Of a stretch of DNA of 64,000 nt, positions 23,401 through 35,000 are shown piece by piece. A program made the translations under genes and the position numbers. Under the pieces are notes generated by a model. It searched no databases and was not told where the DNA came from. It saw only the letters and a list, made by a program, of their open reading frames with translations. Source of the DNA: Nyssa sinensis (taxonomy: Eukaryota > Streptophyta > Magnoliopsida > Cornales > Nyssaceae); NCBI GenBank assembly GCA_008638375.1, contig CM018035.1, positions 5,825,077 through 5,889,076 on the forward strand, given 5' to 3'. The first letter of the stretch is position 1, and every line of letters begins with the position of its first letter.

Positions 23401-24645
23401 TATGTAAGCAAAGGGAAGAAAATCACCTCATTAATGATTAGAAGCTTAGATATAGTACCTGTGTATGCTAGCCTGTCCACCAGTAAAATCTGATGTTGCC
23501 TGCCACAAGGTGTGTTTCCTTGGTTGTGGGTTGGTCTCCCTAAAGAAAAGTGGTTGTCTAGCAAGCTGCACCAAAAATGAAGACCCATTTTTATCATAAT
23601 AATAAATGTAGCAGTACCAATATTAATACTATTAACAAAAACAACAAGGACTTATAGTGCATTAGAAAGATGGAATACCACAACATCCAAGGTCCCAGGT
23701 ACATCATCAGGATAATTTGCTTTTAATGCCATGATGTCAGACCACTGTATTTCTATCTTATTCTTCAGACCACCATCAAGAACTTCCCACACAAGCTTAT
23801 GCTTCGCAAAGTAACACTTTGCAACCAAGTCTCCTTCATATCTTGATTTATACTGCAAGCCCAAAGAACTTCATTTAACAGCAGCTCGTGTGCAACACAA
23901 AAAAAAAAAAAAAAAAAAATTGAATGTACTTTAATTACAGGTTGGTCCAAAGCAGTTGTAACTATACCTCCCAGGTCCCAATCCTCAAAAATGAGGCCGT
24001 AAAGTTTGAAGCCTTGAGTTTATCAGTAGAACCAGAAGCAGCCGTGCCCTTGTGCTCTTTCTTGGCTAGTGCTCCAACCTTAGAGGCATTTCCTTGAGAT
24101 AGCCTCATTTGGATCAAATCCAAAAGTGATGGGCTCTTCTTGAGCCGCAGACCCAATGGACTGGGCTCGTCCAGGGGATTGTATTGTGATGGTGGTACTG
24201 GATAAGCACCGGTTCCCATATTACACTGCTGTTGTTGAAATTAAAAAAATAAATAAACAATAATAACAATAATCGTCAAATTAGACTATCAATTTATATC
24301 ACAACCAACGTAATCATATCAGGTAACATTAAAACAAGAATCATTAAATGAAAAGGAATATAAAACAAAACTAGTGAAAACCTAATTGGGAAATATAATA
24401 ATAAAAAACAGCGAAAAAAATGATCAACTTTCACCAGCCACTATCTTCATAATCCTCCGCCAGATATAACCGCAAATTTATAGCTACCCGATTAACGATT
24501 AGAGGGTCTCAAAAATTTAAGGCTCTTTCTGCTACGAAGATCCAGAAAACGTTTTTAAACATGTAATCCAAAGCCTCAAGGTTCTGTTTGTTTTGTTTGG
24601 AAGGATAATTAAAAAACAAGGAAGAAGTGTAACCTGTAAAGCCAT
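14684..24645 (-). CDS. ASG1-like: ASG1/At4g30780-like plant-specific protein
   Basis: Minus-strand exons: 24645-24634, 24228-23968, 23852-23679, 23565-23459, 21892-21576, 15294-14684. Phases agree and give an intact 493-residue protein. The conserved N-terminal half reads PSPLGLRLKKSPSLLDLIQ, FLRIGTWEYKSRYEGDLVAK, IEIQWSDIMALKANYPDD, LARQPLFFRETNPQPRKHTL and HFLQCPQGLLGKHFEKL. The C-terminal half is acidic and Ser-rich with no domain I know. From memory this is the ASG1 (ALTERED SEED GERMINATION 1) family, linked to ABA and salt responses; the biochemical role is unknown. The first exon is only 12 nt of coding sequence (MALQ) and rests on splice logic; otherwise the start would be the ATG at 24219. 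The acceptor at 24228/24225 is a NAGNAG. A 3.6-kb solo LTR sits in the last intron. Confidence 0.75.
16929..20533 (+). mobile_element. Solo LTR, long Ty3/gypsy (Tekay/Del-like) type, copy 1
   Basis: The segment begins TGTAACGCCCCGAC and ends GGGTCGTGACA. It is flanked by a perfect 5-bp duplication TTGTT (16924-16928 and 20534-20538). It has no retroviral coding domains over 3605 bp and is homologous to 31473-35327, most clearly in the 3' 1.5 kb. TG...CA ends plus a 5-bp duplication fit a solo LTR. The length and the TGTAACRCCC terminus suggest the Tekay/Del chromoviruses (inference). It lies antisense in the 6.3-kb last intron of the ASG1-like gene. Open frames inside it, such as 18027-18281, do not recur as conserved proteins. 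Confidence 0.78.
17290..17416. repeat. AT/TATG microsatellites within solo LTR copy 1
   Basis: Runs of TATA and TATG units lie at 17290-17330 and a long (AT)n tract at about 17378-17416. The equivalent position in the second LTR also carries (AT)n, at 32016-32038. Confidence 0.8.
20575..20690 (+). mobile_element. RTE-type LINE tail remnant
   Basis: The stretch CATGTAGCCAATCCCA ... ATTGGGATAAAGGCTTTGTTGA matches the common 3' end of plant RTE LINEs (TATAGCCGACCCCA ... GGGATAAGGCTTTGTTGTTG) as I remember it. It lies just beyond the right target duplication of solo LTR copy 1. Only the tail is recognisable. Confidence 0.5.
21082..21126. repeat. GA microsatellite and G-rich tract
   Basis: (GA)n of about 11 units followed by GGAGGGGGGGGAGGGAGAG, in the last intron of the ASG1-like gene. 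On the minus strand it reads as a pyrimidine-rich tract. Confidence 0.85.
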
Positions 24646-25269
24646 ATTGTTGCCCCATAGCTAAGTGATGAACCGTGATAAATTCTCCTCAAACCTCATG
24701 ATCCATGGGGCCTTACTTAAAAAATCATTTCCCAGAAATTTCTTTCAGGAAAAAAGAAAATTTTATTACACGGAAACAAACAGAGCCCGACCAAACTCGA
24801 CTCTGAAGTTGATCCGTTTCACCGATATATACGTCGGTAACAGACACCATCAATCCACAAAAAATACATATACAAAAATATCTATAAGAGGAAACAGATC
24901 AAACCGAGGGAGAAGCGGAGAGCTTAAATCGCTTGTTGATGGAGCCATGTTCATCCTCCAACGAGTCCTCCACCTCAAGCTTCACCGGCATCACTTTCCC
25001 GCGCTGCAACTCAGACTCCGGTGGAGCCTTGCCGGAATTCATTAACTGAACCATCAATCTTTCCAGTACAACAAACTTATCAAAATAAATAAATTATTTC
25101 GGATCAACTAAAAACCCTAACCCCAAAACGGTTAACAAAAATCTGAGCTTAATGAGTCGACTCGGAAAATGAGTGCGAAAGAACCCTAGAAACCTATTCG
25201 ATCTAGTAGTGAACAAAGCAAAGTCTTTTTAACTGAAGAGTCACTTAGGTTTTAGCTCACGCGCTCTGT

Positions 25270-25510
25270 GCAGCTCTCTCACGTGCCCGAAACAGAAACC
25301 GCGTCTCGTGCGAATCGAAGAGCAGTTTCCCCTGAACCTGCCTGCAAGAGGAGGGAATATGACGTCATCAGTTTTGGCATGTTTCATCCGGCATCAAAGT
25401 CACGTGCGTCACGTGCAAGTTTCGGATAAATATGTGGCCCGCTTCCCGGGAAGGTTTGGGATGGTTTATTTTGGTGGAACGGTTGTGATTGGCTGAGAAT
25501 ACACGTGGCA
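25270..25510 (-). promoter_or_regulatory. Cluster of four CACGTG G-boxes upstream of the ASG1-like gene
   Basis: CACGTG occurs at 25280-25285, 25401-25406, 25410-25415 and 25502-25507, which is 635-862 bp upstream of the ATG at 24645. The middle pair is separated by three bases. G-boxes of this kind bind bZIP (ABF/ABI5) or bHLH (PIF) factors and are the core of ABA-response elements. A reverse CCAAT lies near 25487. The transcription start is not known, so I cannot say whether the cluster is proximal promoter or further upstream. Confidence 0.55.
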
Positions 25511-27740
25511 GTGAAAGACGGGGGTGTAGTTGACACGTAAGAAAATGGATTGGAATATTTATATTGAGATGGCGTAATGGATAATGCTAGTAGCATAATT
25601 GGCGATTGCAAATTTTGTCGTGTTTCGGTCGACGGGGTGACAAGCGTGGCTCCTACGTATCTTGGCGCCTCCAAAACCACGCGCACGCTTTAGGTACAAT
25701 GTTGTCTTAATTTGCCGTTCAAACTACGGCCGCTTTAAGGTGTAAATCTTTTGGAAGAAAAAACATAAAATTATATTAATAAGTGTTTAAATAATATTAT
25801 AATTTTTAAATTATTTATTAATAAATTATTTTTAAAAAAATATATTAAAAATATTTTTTTAAAATATATTTTGAATTAAATATGATTAATAAATCAGATC
25901 AAATACTTAATAAATTTAAAAAAATTATTAAATAAGGTAAACAAATTCAACCAAATATGATTATTATTTATATAAATTAACGAAAATATAAAACATGGTC
26001 TTCAAACAGTACGATTGATTTAATATTTTTTAATAAAAAAATATTTAACCTTTAATTGAGTGAAATTAATTATTATAAGAAAAAAACAAGTTTCTATGAA
26101 TCATGTGTATTTTACACACTACATATAATTACGGAAGTAATATTTTATAATCTTGAATTACCGTGATTTAGGTTTGTCAATAAATCAAATCGGATTTAGA
26201 TTAAATTTGGTAAATCTGAATTTTTACTTGTTAAGATTAATTAATCCAGACACTCTCAAAAAAAAAAAAAATTAAGCAAATTTAGATCCAAATTCATTTA
26301 GATCTGGGTATTGACCCGAATACATTAAACTTTTTTTAAAAAACTTAAAGAATAGTTTTTCTAATGTTATGGTAGGTCCTCACGAAATAGATCCTTAATT
26401 TTTATTTTATTTTTTGTGCAATTAGAGCAGGAATAAACAATAGAACAGTTCAGATCCAGATTCTACAAACTTGACCCATTTAATTTCAAGTTTTAATTTT
26501 TTTTAGCTTTAGAATGATTTGTTGATAATAAGGTGGATCCTTAAGAAAATGGGCCCTCTTTTTTTTTTTTTTTTTTTTACTTTATTGTGAAATTGGATAA
26601 TGAAGAAACACGGATCCACACCCATTTAGATCTGGATTGACCCGAAAACCTGAACCATTTTTTTCCTTTTCTTTTTCTTTTTCTTTTTTATTTTTTGAGG
26701 GGAGGGTTATAATGGTTTTGTCAACGACAAAGTAGGTCCTCAATTTTTTTATACTTTATTTTTTCGTAAAATTAGAAAAGGAATAAATAGGCTGCCACCC
26801 TTCCCTCTTAATCTTAGCAATCAAATTCAAACAGTCACATTGCTTAATTCTCTTGATTAAATACATGATGAATCGACAAAATAAATATAAAGAATTTGCT
26901 CAAGTCAAATGCTTTAAAGAATTTTTTTACTTTTTTTTTATAGAGTTTTTTTCATTTTATATAAAAATAATTTTAAAATAAATAACTTATATTTCTTTTT
27001 TATGAAAATTTTTTATCAATATTTATTTGAAATGTTTCTTAAAAAAAAGTGATCAAAATTGAAAAAAAAGTACAAATAATATAAAATAAAAGAGGCATTT
27101 TTGTTATTTAAAAAATAGACTAAAAGGGAGGTATATGTAATTTTTTAATAAAAATAGTAAAATATATTATAATTTTAGAAATTTTATAAAATATCTTTCT
27201 TTCACTTTCGTTCGGACTCCTTCCATCCAAACAAGTAGTTAATGTTTCGGATAAAACTTATGTTGTCTCACTTGTTTCATATTGGGTTGTGTGTTATCCA
27301 AGCACATGTGCTTTAAAGGACTCAAATTCTATATTAATATATGCTAATTTTCATATTCTTTTGGTGGAAAATAAATTGTTCTGGAGTCCAGGGATGTCAG
27401 CTTCCTTAACTATTTTCTCTTTATTAAGTTTTTTGATAGTTCAATGCAAACACATCATTTACAATCCTTATATGGAGAACTATAAGATTGTAGACTTGTA
27501 GTGTAGCAGAAACATAAACTGAGCTATCATTTTCTGAATCTTTAGGGAGACAATGTTGCCACTATATTTTCGTGTTTGGTCACTACAATCCTGAATCAAA
27601 AATGTGGTTTCTAGCAGGATTCAAGACATTTCAGAAACTCAAATCTCTCTAACATCTGGCATTAAACTTCAAACTTTGAAAGTACACAGTTACAGTTGAA
27701 CTGGGTGGTTGAAATATATCAGTAATTGTTGATTCATGAA
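25510..27740. other. AT-rich intergenic region
   Basis: No gene can be supported. 25750-26160 is almost pure A/T. 26190-26800 is a set of diverged repeats (separate entry). 26930-27180 is related to the repeat family at 42038 and 43683 (AAAATTTTTTATCAATATTTATTTGAAAT). 27240-27500 has an 70-codon open frame with no recognisable content. Confidence 0.5.
26190..26800. repeat. Three diverged repeats of about 190 bp
   Basis: The order 'CAAATTCATTTAGATCTGG - TGACCCG - T/A-rich - aatggt/gattt - GGTCCTCA or GGATCCTTA - tttattttt - aaattagagcaggaataa' recurs with changes at about 26270-26440, 26455-26600 and 26610-26795. Copies are strongly diverged. The type of element is unknown. Confidence 0.5.
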
Positions 27741-27744
27741 GTGA

Positions 27745-28585
27745 TTCAACGTTTGTTCAATGTCAACTTTGCAAATTACGTTATAATTCCAAGGGTCTCT
27801 GTTCAAGTCACCCACCAACCTGAAGCTATGTTGTCAGCTATGGCAATGGTCATAAACTCACGGTGAGCTAGGCCGTGAACACCTCGATCTCGGAACCACT
27901 CCCGCTGACATTTTGTGTTCGGTTGTGGCCGCAACAACAGAGGTCTCAAACGTCCACCATATTTGGAGGAGTTTTTTTTACTGTAGTTATCCTTCAATTG
28001 AGGCCGAGTCTTCAGGTTATGTTTTGATTCTTCTGTTTACAAGAATTCTACACCCATTTCATTTACTAGAATGGTTCCAAATCCACAACTCTCCAAATTC
28101 TATTTTCTCAACCTTACTGGAATTAGTAATGGGTGGGGTGTCTTACAAGCTCCTAAGTTTCGGCAATGGAGGAATTCTAGCATCAATTTACAGGGTTCTG
28201 AAAGCTGAGTTTTTGAAACCACTTTAAGGGTTTCCCTCCAGCACCAGATTTTCAATATTGGACACTTGCTTTAAGCTTTCCGGATATGAAAATTCAACAT
28301 TCCTCCTACAATAGGGATGCACTTTGAAGGCAATGCTGAACTGAAAGTGGATGTTACTGGGATCTTTTATTTCGTAAAGACTGATGATTCTTCTCACGTC
28401 TTCTCAGCTCTTGCAAGCCTCACACGAAGATAATATTGGGATTATTGGAAATTATGAGCAAAGAAACCTAAGGGTTATATATGACATTGAGGAGGCTAAG
28501 CTGGATTTGCTACAAAGGCCTGCAGTTTACCGTAAACAGAGATTGGTGTGGGAGTGTCGTGAATATATGTCTGAAGTGAAGTGAC
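27745..28585 (+). pseudogene. Nepenthesin/CDR1-type aspartyl protease pseudogene
   Basis: In shifting frames the segment gives, in the right order for family A1 plant proteases: a Cys-rich stretch ending SYVVSYGNG; THGELGREHLDLG; FVFGCGRNNRGL; FYCSYPSIEAE; MVPNPQLSKFYFLNLTGIS; GGVSYKLLSFGNGGIL with KAEFLKPL; MHFEGNAELKV; and finally NIGIIGNYEQRNLRVIYDIEEAKL. The last is the conserved family C-terminal block. At least four frame changes and in-frame stops separate these. Neither catalytic Asp motif (DTGS, DSGT) is visible. Such proteases are secreted or apoplastic; this copy cannot work. No introns are apparent, as is usual for this subfamily. Confidence 0.8.
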
Positions 28586-28589
28586 CTAT

Positions 28590-29614
28590 TGGTGACATAA
28601 TCTTCCATACACTAATTTTGTCCATTATAATCATATCTAGATGTCTATATTATCCATGGGGTATGGTATAGAGCATATGAATTCAATTTGTGATCTTCGG
28701 AGTGTTTAATGTAATAACATAATTCAATGATGCAGGGTGGGGATAACGAAGTGAGTTGGATATTCATTACTCTAAAATCTGTAGCACCATATTTGTGTGA
28801 GAAAAATAGTTTAGGTAGCTATATGGGCACATGCAAATTATGCAATCATGCTATGATATTAAGGAAAACAGTTTGATAGCTACCTGCTAGGTTCCAGAAT
28901 ATTTCATTTTCTTTCCCCTTACTTTCTTAGGAATCAATCAGAGCCTCAATTAACTAATCTTCGCAGAGAATATGGAAACAAATGCAGGAAAAGATAAGGG
29001 GATTTGTGTTTACTTGATTCGGATGCTAAATTATCTTCGAAGGATCATTGCTTATGAGGGAAAGATAGAATTTGTAATAATTTGCAGAAATGATACACAC
29101 ATAATGAACATATTCCGGGACCATCTTAGGAATCTCTCGAATTTGGAGCTTCTGTTCTTACACTCAGTGCGTTGGGAAATAGAATGAAGAAAAAGAAAAG
29201 AACAATCTGGTTTAGTCTCTGCAGTCCGGCTACAAAATGATTCCATTTGGTTGAGCAGCACTAGAACTGGGCCAAAGCCAGGAAGACTAGATAGCTCAAA
29301 TCATTCTCCAGCCAGAATTGTCATATGTTGGCATAAATAACACTTAGCATTTTCATGGTATCCTTGAAGGAAGAATGATTCTTATGACCCCCAAGCTTCT
29401 TCGCCAGTATCATCTTCTTTCAGAGGGTCAGGAAATCAGTGCAAATATGTCATCTGGCCTGTATTTGACTTCTTTCAAGATTAGGTGCTTACAACTTCTT
29501 TCAAAACGTAGATAATAACTCAATGCTGCAGAAATATCCGAGCAAATTATGTAAGAATCTCTAGTTTCTCATAAATTAATTCTTCCTTGAATCCAAACAC
29601 TTCCCAAGTTTGGG
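28590..29614. other. Intergenic region, unassigned
   Basis: It lies between the protease remnant and the 3' end of the transporter. An open frame of 71 codons at 28972-29187 (+) has no recognisable motif. About 29300-29614 is probably the 3' UTR of the minus-strand transporter. Confidence 0.4.
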
Positions 29615-32011
29615 TCAAGTGCTATTGACAAGTGATGCCATTTCCATATTCTCGGATTCCAGTATATCATCACCCTTTTTTGTTCTCAACATCTCAGATG
29701 GAAGGATTGATGTATTTGGATCACTTTTGGGCACCAAAAATAGCAGCGCAATTGGAAGAATTCTTAATAAGCTCCGGATTAAAATAGCAATCCAAAGGTT
29801 GTCAAATTGTGTTCGTGTAACGTTCAAAATATGAAGTATGAGGCCTCCAGCCCAAGATGATGACAGCAAGCCAACATGATCAATCGACATAAGCAAAGCA
29901 AAGAAAGTGCCTTCTATACCAGATGGGCAGAGCTTGGAACTGAGTACAAGCAGAGGCATCCATTTGAGACGTCCAATCATATGAGAAACAGCATCATCAA
30001 TCACAGCGAAAAGATAATCAGGAACACCAAGTCTCAAGTTTATTCGCAACACCAATATCAAGTCCAGCATCCCAGATGCACCATAGAGCAACTGGGACCA
30101 GAAAAGAACTTGACGAAAAGGGTGGTTTCTAAAAACATTTTGGTAGAGAAGAACCCCAAAAAGAGAGCCAACATGTGCCAATAGGATAATATGGACCCAA
30201 CAGCCTCCTGCATATGCATATGGATGATGAAGTGAACCATCAATACTTGAAGCCTCTAAACACTGTTAAAAATACTGTTTCTAGGCAAAACTTTATTAGG
30301 GAATTATGAAAAATTGTGTGAAACTTAGTAAATAACAATAAATTCAACAAGATAAGATAATTTGTAGGTGAAAAACAATGAATAAAAATGAATGGGGGAA
30401 AGCAAGACATGGAAGAAAAAATAAAAATACATTGTTGGTCAAAAAACATTTGAAAATAAAATATAGGAATGATTCACAAGTTCTTATTCGTAAATATTTT
30501 GTGAATTATTGTAAGGAAGTAAATTTGAATTAAGCACACATGATGTAGTGAGCAAATAAATATGATTTGAAACCTTTTTAGAAACTCAAAGAACTGTCTT
30601 GAAACATAAGATTGTGAAAATTAATTCAAATACCTGCGAGAAAGATGGGCCTTCTTTCGCATCTGTATACCAATAGAACATTCCTTCACGGATGTTCAGG
30701 CCCAATGCAAGAGATAAGTACATATATAAACAAGGCCTCCAGACATCTTGGCATTTCAGTGCTGTCCACATAGACTTACCAGCATCCACAAACTTCTCAT
30801 TCACCTAACTTGAGAACTCAAAGGTTATGCAAGCATAATGAGAAGCAAAGAAAAGAAGTGAACTAAAAAGTAAGCCAACCTTACCCGCCTGTAGGCAGAA
30901 CTGCGGACAAGGGGTTCTCTCAGCATCATGCCAACCAGAATGACCAGCCCAGCTGGGACACATAGCACTCCAAACACACCCTGCCAGCAAAAGTAACACT
31001 TAATCGTGAAATGGGGAAAGCATTCTGACCTGAAGTGGATTAGATTCAAGTTGCATTGTGATATAAGATCAGGCAAGAAATTATCCAAAATATGACTTCA
31101 CTTTGGAAAAGAGTTCGAATTGGAATCGATCTGTTATTGGATATATTCTGAATCCAATTAAAACAAATTTTAAAAATTACGAAGAATTATATATATATAT
31201 ATAACCCAGTGTTGGTACCAATAATGCGGGGTGCTGAGTGGGGTGGAATACAAACCCAAGCTTTGGCACTACTTGCACTAAAGTGGCTGCCTCCAAAATC
31301 AAACTTACATTTTCACATTTGGCAGTCCAACCTTTTACCATTTTATCAAGCAATGGCTAGAAACAATGACATTTTTTTGCATATCATATATTTTATTTTG
31401 CATTGGCTTCTTCTCAGCTAGAAACAAGGGAATATTAATCCAGTCCATCCATTATCCAATCAGACAGATGGGTGTAACACCCAAACCCGATTAGTAGAAA
31501 TTAAGTCACTAATCAAATAGTAGGGACTTAAGAAAATTAGATCAAGATGACGAAGGCAAAAATAAAATAAATATACGATGAATAAGAACGGTTACGTGAG
31601 GAAAATAAGACAACTAAGACTTCAATTAACGAAGTCGACACGTGAAAGAACATAAACAAAAATTTAAAGACTTTGATTTATTAAAATCGATACGTGAAGG
31701 AAGCAAATAAGAAGAAAAAATGAGAATAAAGCAAGCAAGGGAAAAATGGGATAAATAGTGAATAATCCCAAACAAGGCATAAAGGGCAAAAAAAAGGCCA
31801 AAAGTGTTGGCCAAGGGATTTGATCCCAAGACCAAAAGATGGAAGAAACTTAAACCCAAAAAGAGAGCCACTTGGGCTACCAGCATTTTATGCCATATAT
31901 CTCACAGGATATATATACAAACACTGTAAATCATATCCCACCTCTCACCTCCCACCTCAACCAATGAGGTTACATGCAACAGCTCATCAGTTCAGAAAAG
32001 TGGATATATGG

Positions 32012-32042
<31 letters not shown>

Positions 32043-35000
32043 CAGGTTGCGTGTGTTGTACGAGTTCAGAAAAGTGGAAGAGTGTAAGTGTGTGCATGTG
32101 CGGGTAGAAAAAGGAAGCAAAGGAAAAGAGGTTTTGTTTTGTGTTTTCTTTTCATGTGAGGCTGCCCCAAAACCAGACCCAATGAGGGGAGTTCCTGCAA
32201 CCATGGTGACCTAGGAGGAACCCTAGCCGTGCATGCAACCAAGAGAGAGACAGAGGAAGAGAGAGAGAAGTTGCTAGAGAGAGAAACCGAGATCTTCAAA
32301 AACTAGCGACAAAGAGGTAAGCAAATCGAACCCTCCCCAACCTATTTCAATTTTTGATACATTTATGCATGCTAGGTCATGTTGTTGTGTAATTTAAACC
32401 CAGAAAACCCTATGAAAACTCAAACCCGCCATTAATGGGTCTTAAGGAATAGGTCTGTGTTGACTAAAACTAAATGAGTTTTGGTAGGTTGGGGCGTGAA
32501 CTAGATGTTATGAGGATTTCAAATCCACCAAAATTATAACAAATGGACGCAAGATGAGAGAGAAAAACACTATTGCAAGTCTAGGGAATAATCGGGCTAT
32601 CCTGAAAAATGTATCAAAAACTTTGATATAGAGTTGTAGGCCTTGAACTACTGGGTCACAAGTGGCTCAAGAATGGGCCATTTTGGTGGAGAGAAGAATG
32701 AGAAATATGAAAAAAATTCAGTGTGGCCAGAGAAGTCGTTGGGTTGGGGGGGGGGAGAACCGGCCGATCCAACGTGATTCGAGGGACCAAACTGGTCCCA
32801 AATGAACCTAAATGACGAGTAGAAGGTGTTTGAAGGGAAGAGTGATCCAAAACAGTGGGAAAAAAGGAGTTTTAAAATTTGAAATTTGCAGATTCTGATC
32901 ACCGGTGCCGGAAATGGTGACCGGAGAATCTGCTGGAATAACGAGGAAGAAGGGACTGTTCGGGTCGGGTTTGGATCCGGATTCGGGGGTCGGGTCGAAC
33001 CCTGCCCAAGCCCAATTGCGGCCGTATCCAAACGGCGCAGTTTTGAATCCCTTATTTCAAATGGAGACTGGGGTGTTTGGCTTCGGGGATAAGAATCGAT
33101 TTGATATCCCTGTCCCGAACAGGGATACAGTATCCCTGAATCAGACCCTATCCATTGTTTGGAATTGGAAAACTCAAAAAAAATAACTGAGCCGTAGCTC
33201 CGCGACTCAATCCCTCACCCACACATATATGAAACACACACTTAACCACTGGGCAACTAGACATTTTTTTAATTATTTCCCGCATAATAAATATATAATA
33301 TAATCTAAATAAATTAAATAAGATTTAATTATGGTAACTTGTCCCGTCACCCAAATAAATTAACCAAGCAGAGTATTTTTACTATTTTGGGCATTCTGGA
33401 CTCAACGGTTGAGTCCGATTTGTGAGATTAAATCTTGAAAAATTAAGACATATAAAATGTAAAATTCCCACTTTACCCCTAATAATACCCGAAGCCGATT
33501 GAATATAACAAATAGTCCATCTTGACTATTTTGGGCGATCCAAACTAGACGGTAGAGTCCATTTCAACAAACGATGTACCCAAAAAAATATATACATATG
33601 ACACGTAGATGCCTATATTACAAAAAAGCCCTAGGCTCAAATAAACTATAGGTACACAAATTTAGATCTAGAAAAGTCTAAACCAATTATCTTCGACACT
33701 TTCGAACCTAACGATGACATCCTTTTGGAAAAAATAAGACCCGATAACAAACTGAAAAATGATCGATACGTCCTTAAAACTTAATGAAGCTATAGGAAGA
33801 CGGTAATTGGAATAGAAAGAGCCTCTAAATTAACAGTTGAATTATGTGATACTTTAAACAAGAAAGTAAAAAGACCTTGAATTGTGATTACAGGGACCCT
33901 CGTTTAAAGGAATGATTTTTGGATTAAGCTTTTGGGACTTCAGGAGAGTATTTCATGTCATGTTGAGGTGATTTTATTATAGATATAAATATCGAACTCT
34001 TTTATGACTTGAAAATAGACGCCTTCCATTTGATATTGTTTTGAATGACTTCTTGATATATATTGTCATTTTCTTATAGCCTTTGTTAACAGATACATTG
34101 TACCTAGTATATGTTTTAAATGACCCATTGATATCTATACTGTCTTCCCTTTGATTTAAGAAAATGTTTTGTAAAATACTCATGACACTATGCAGTTTTC
34201 TTACCAATCTCTGAACTGTTTTGACTAAAGGCTAAATATGGAACTCTTATTTGAATAACTGAGATTGATAGTGATGTTATTGATTTTAGATATAATTTTG
34301 ATGTTTTGAATGAAACACCCTTCTATGATTGGTCATTATTGAATAGATTGTGACCTTATTGAACCCTAACCACGGGGCATATTGTGGTATTATTGAATAT
34401 TGATCTCAGTCAGCGAGGTTCTAATTTGCTGGCCATAGAATATTCTATGATTAATCATTATTGAATAGATTGTGACCTTATTGAACCCTAACCACGAGGT
34501 ATATTGGTGGTATTATTGAATATTGATCTCAGTCAGCGAGGTTCTAATTTGCTGGCCATAGAAGAGGAATTTTTAATGATTCGAACTTTTATGAATATCG
34601 AATGTGAACTATGATTGAACTTTGAATCATCGAACTAAGAACTATTGAACTACGATTTTGATTATCAAACTAAGAAATTGTTATCGAACTATGATTGAAC
34701 AATGATGTTGATCTTGAACTATGACTATTGTTATTGAATCATTATTATGAATGAGCTATGTTATCAATGATTGATTTACTACTGTAATTGAACTAAGATC
34801 TATTGAAAATGACATTGATACTATTTTTTGATCTGTTGTATTTGATATGACATATTCTAATTTCATACGAGTATAAGCATTTCAGAATGTACTACATAGT
34901 AGTTTTGAAACCCTTGGCATGTTATGGAATACTCACTGAGCCGTCGAGCTCATTATAAATGCTTACCATGTTTTCAGGTGAAGACTAGACAAACTTGCTT

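Noticed and set aside
28972..29187. 71-codon plus-strand frame after the aspartyl protease remnant
   Set aside because: It does not continue the protease and has no recognisable motif.
32648..33186. Overlapping open frames up to 127 codons on both strands
   Set aside because: They lie in the GC-richer part of a solo LTR, overlap one another on both strands, are not conserved in the other copy and show no domain.
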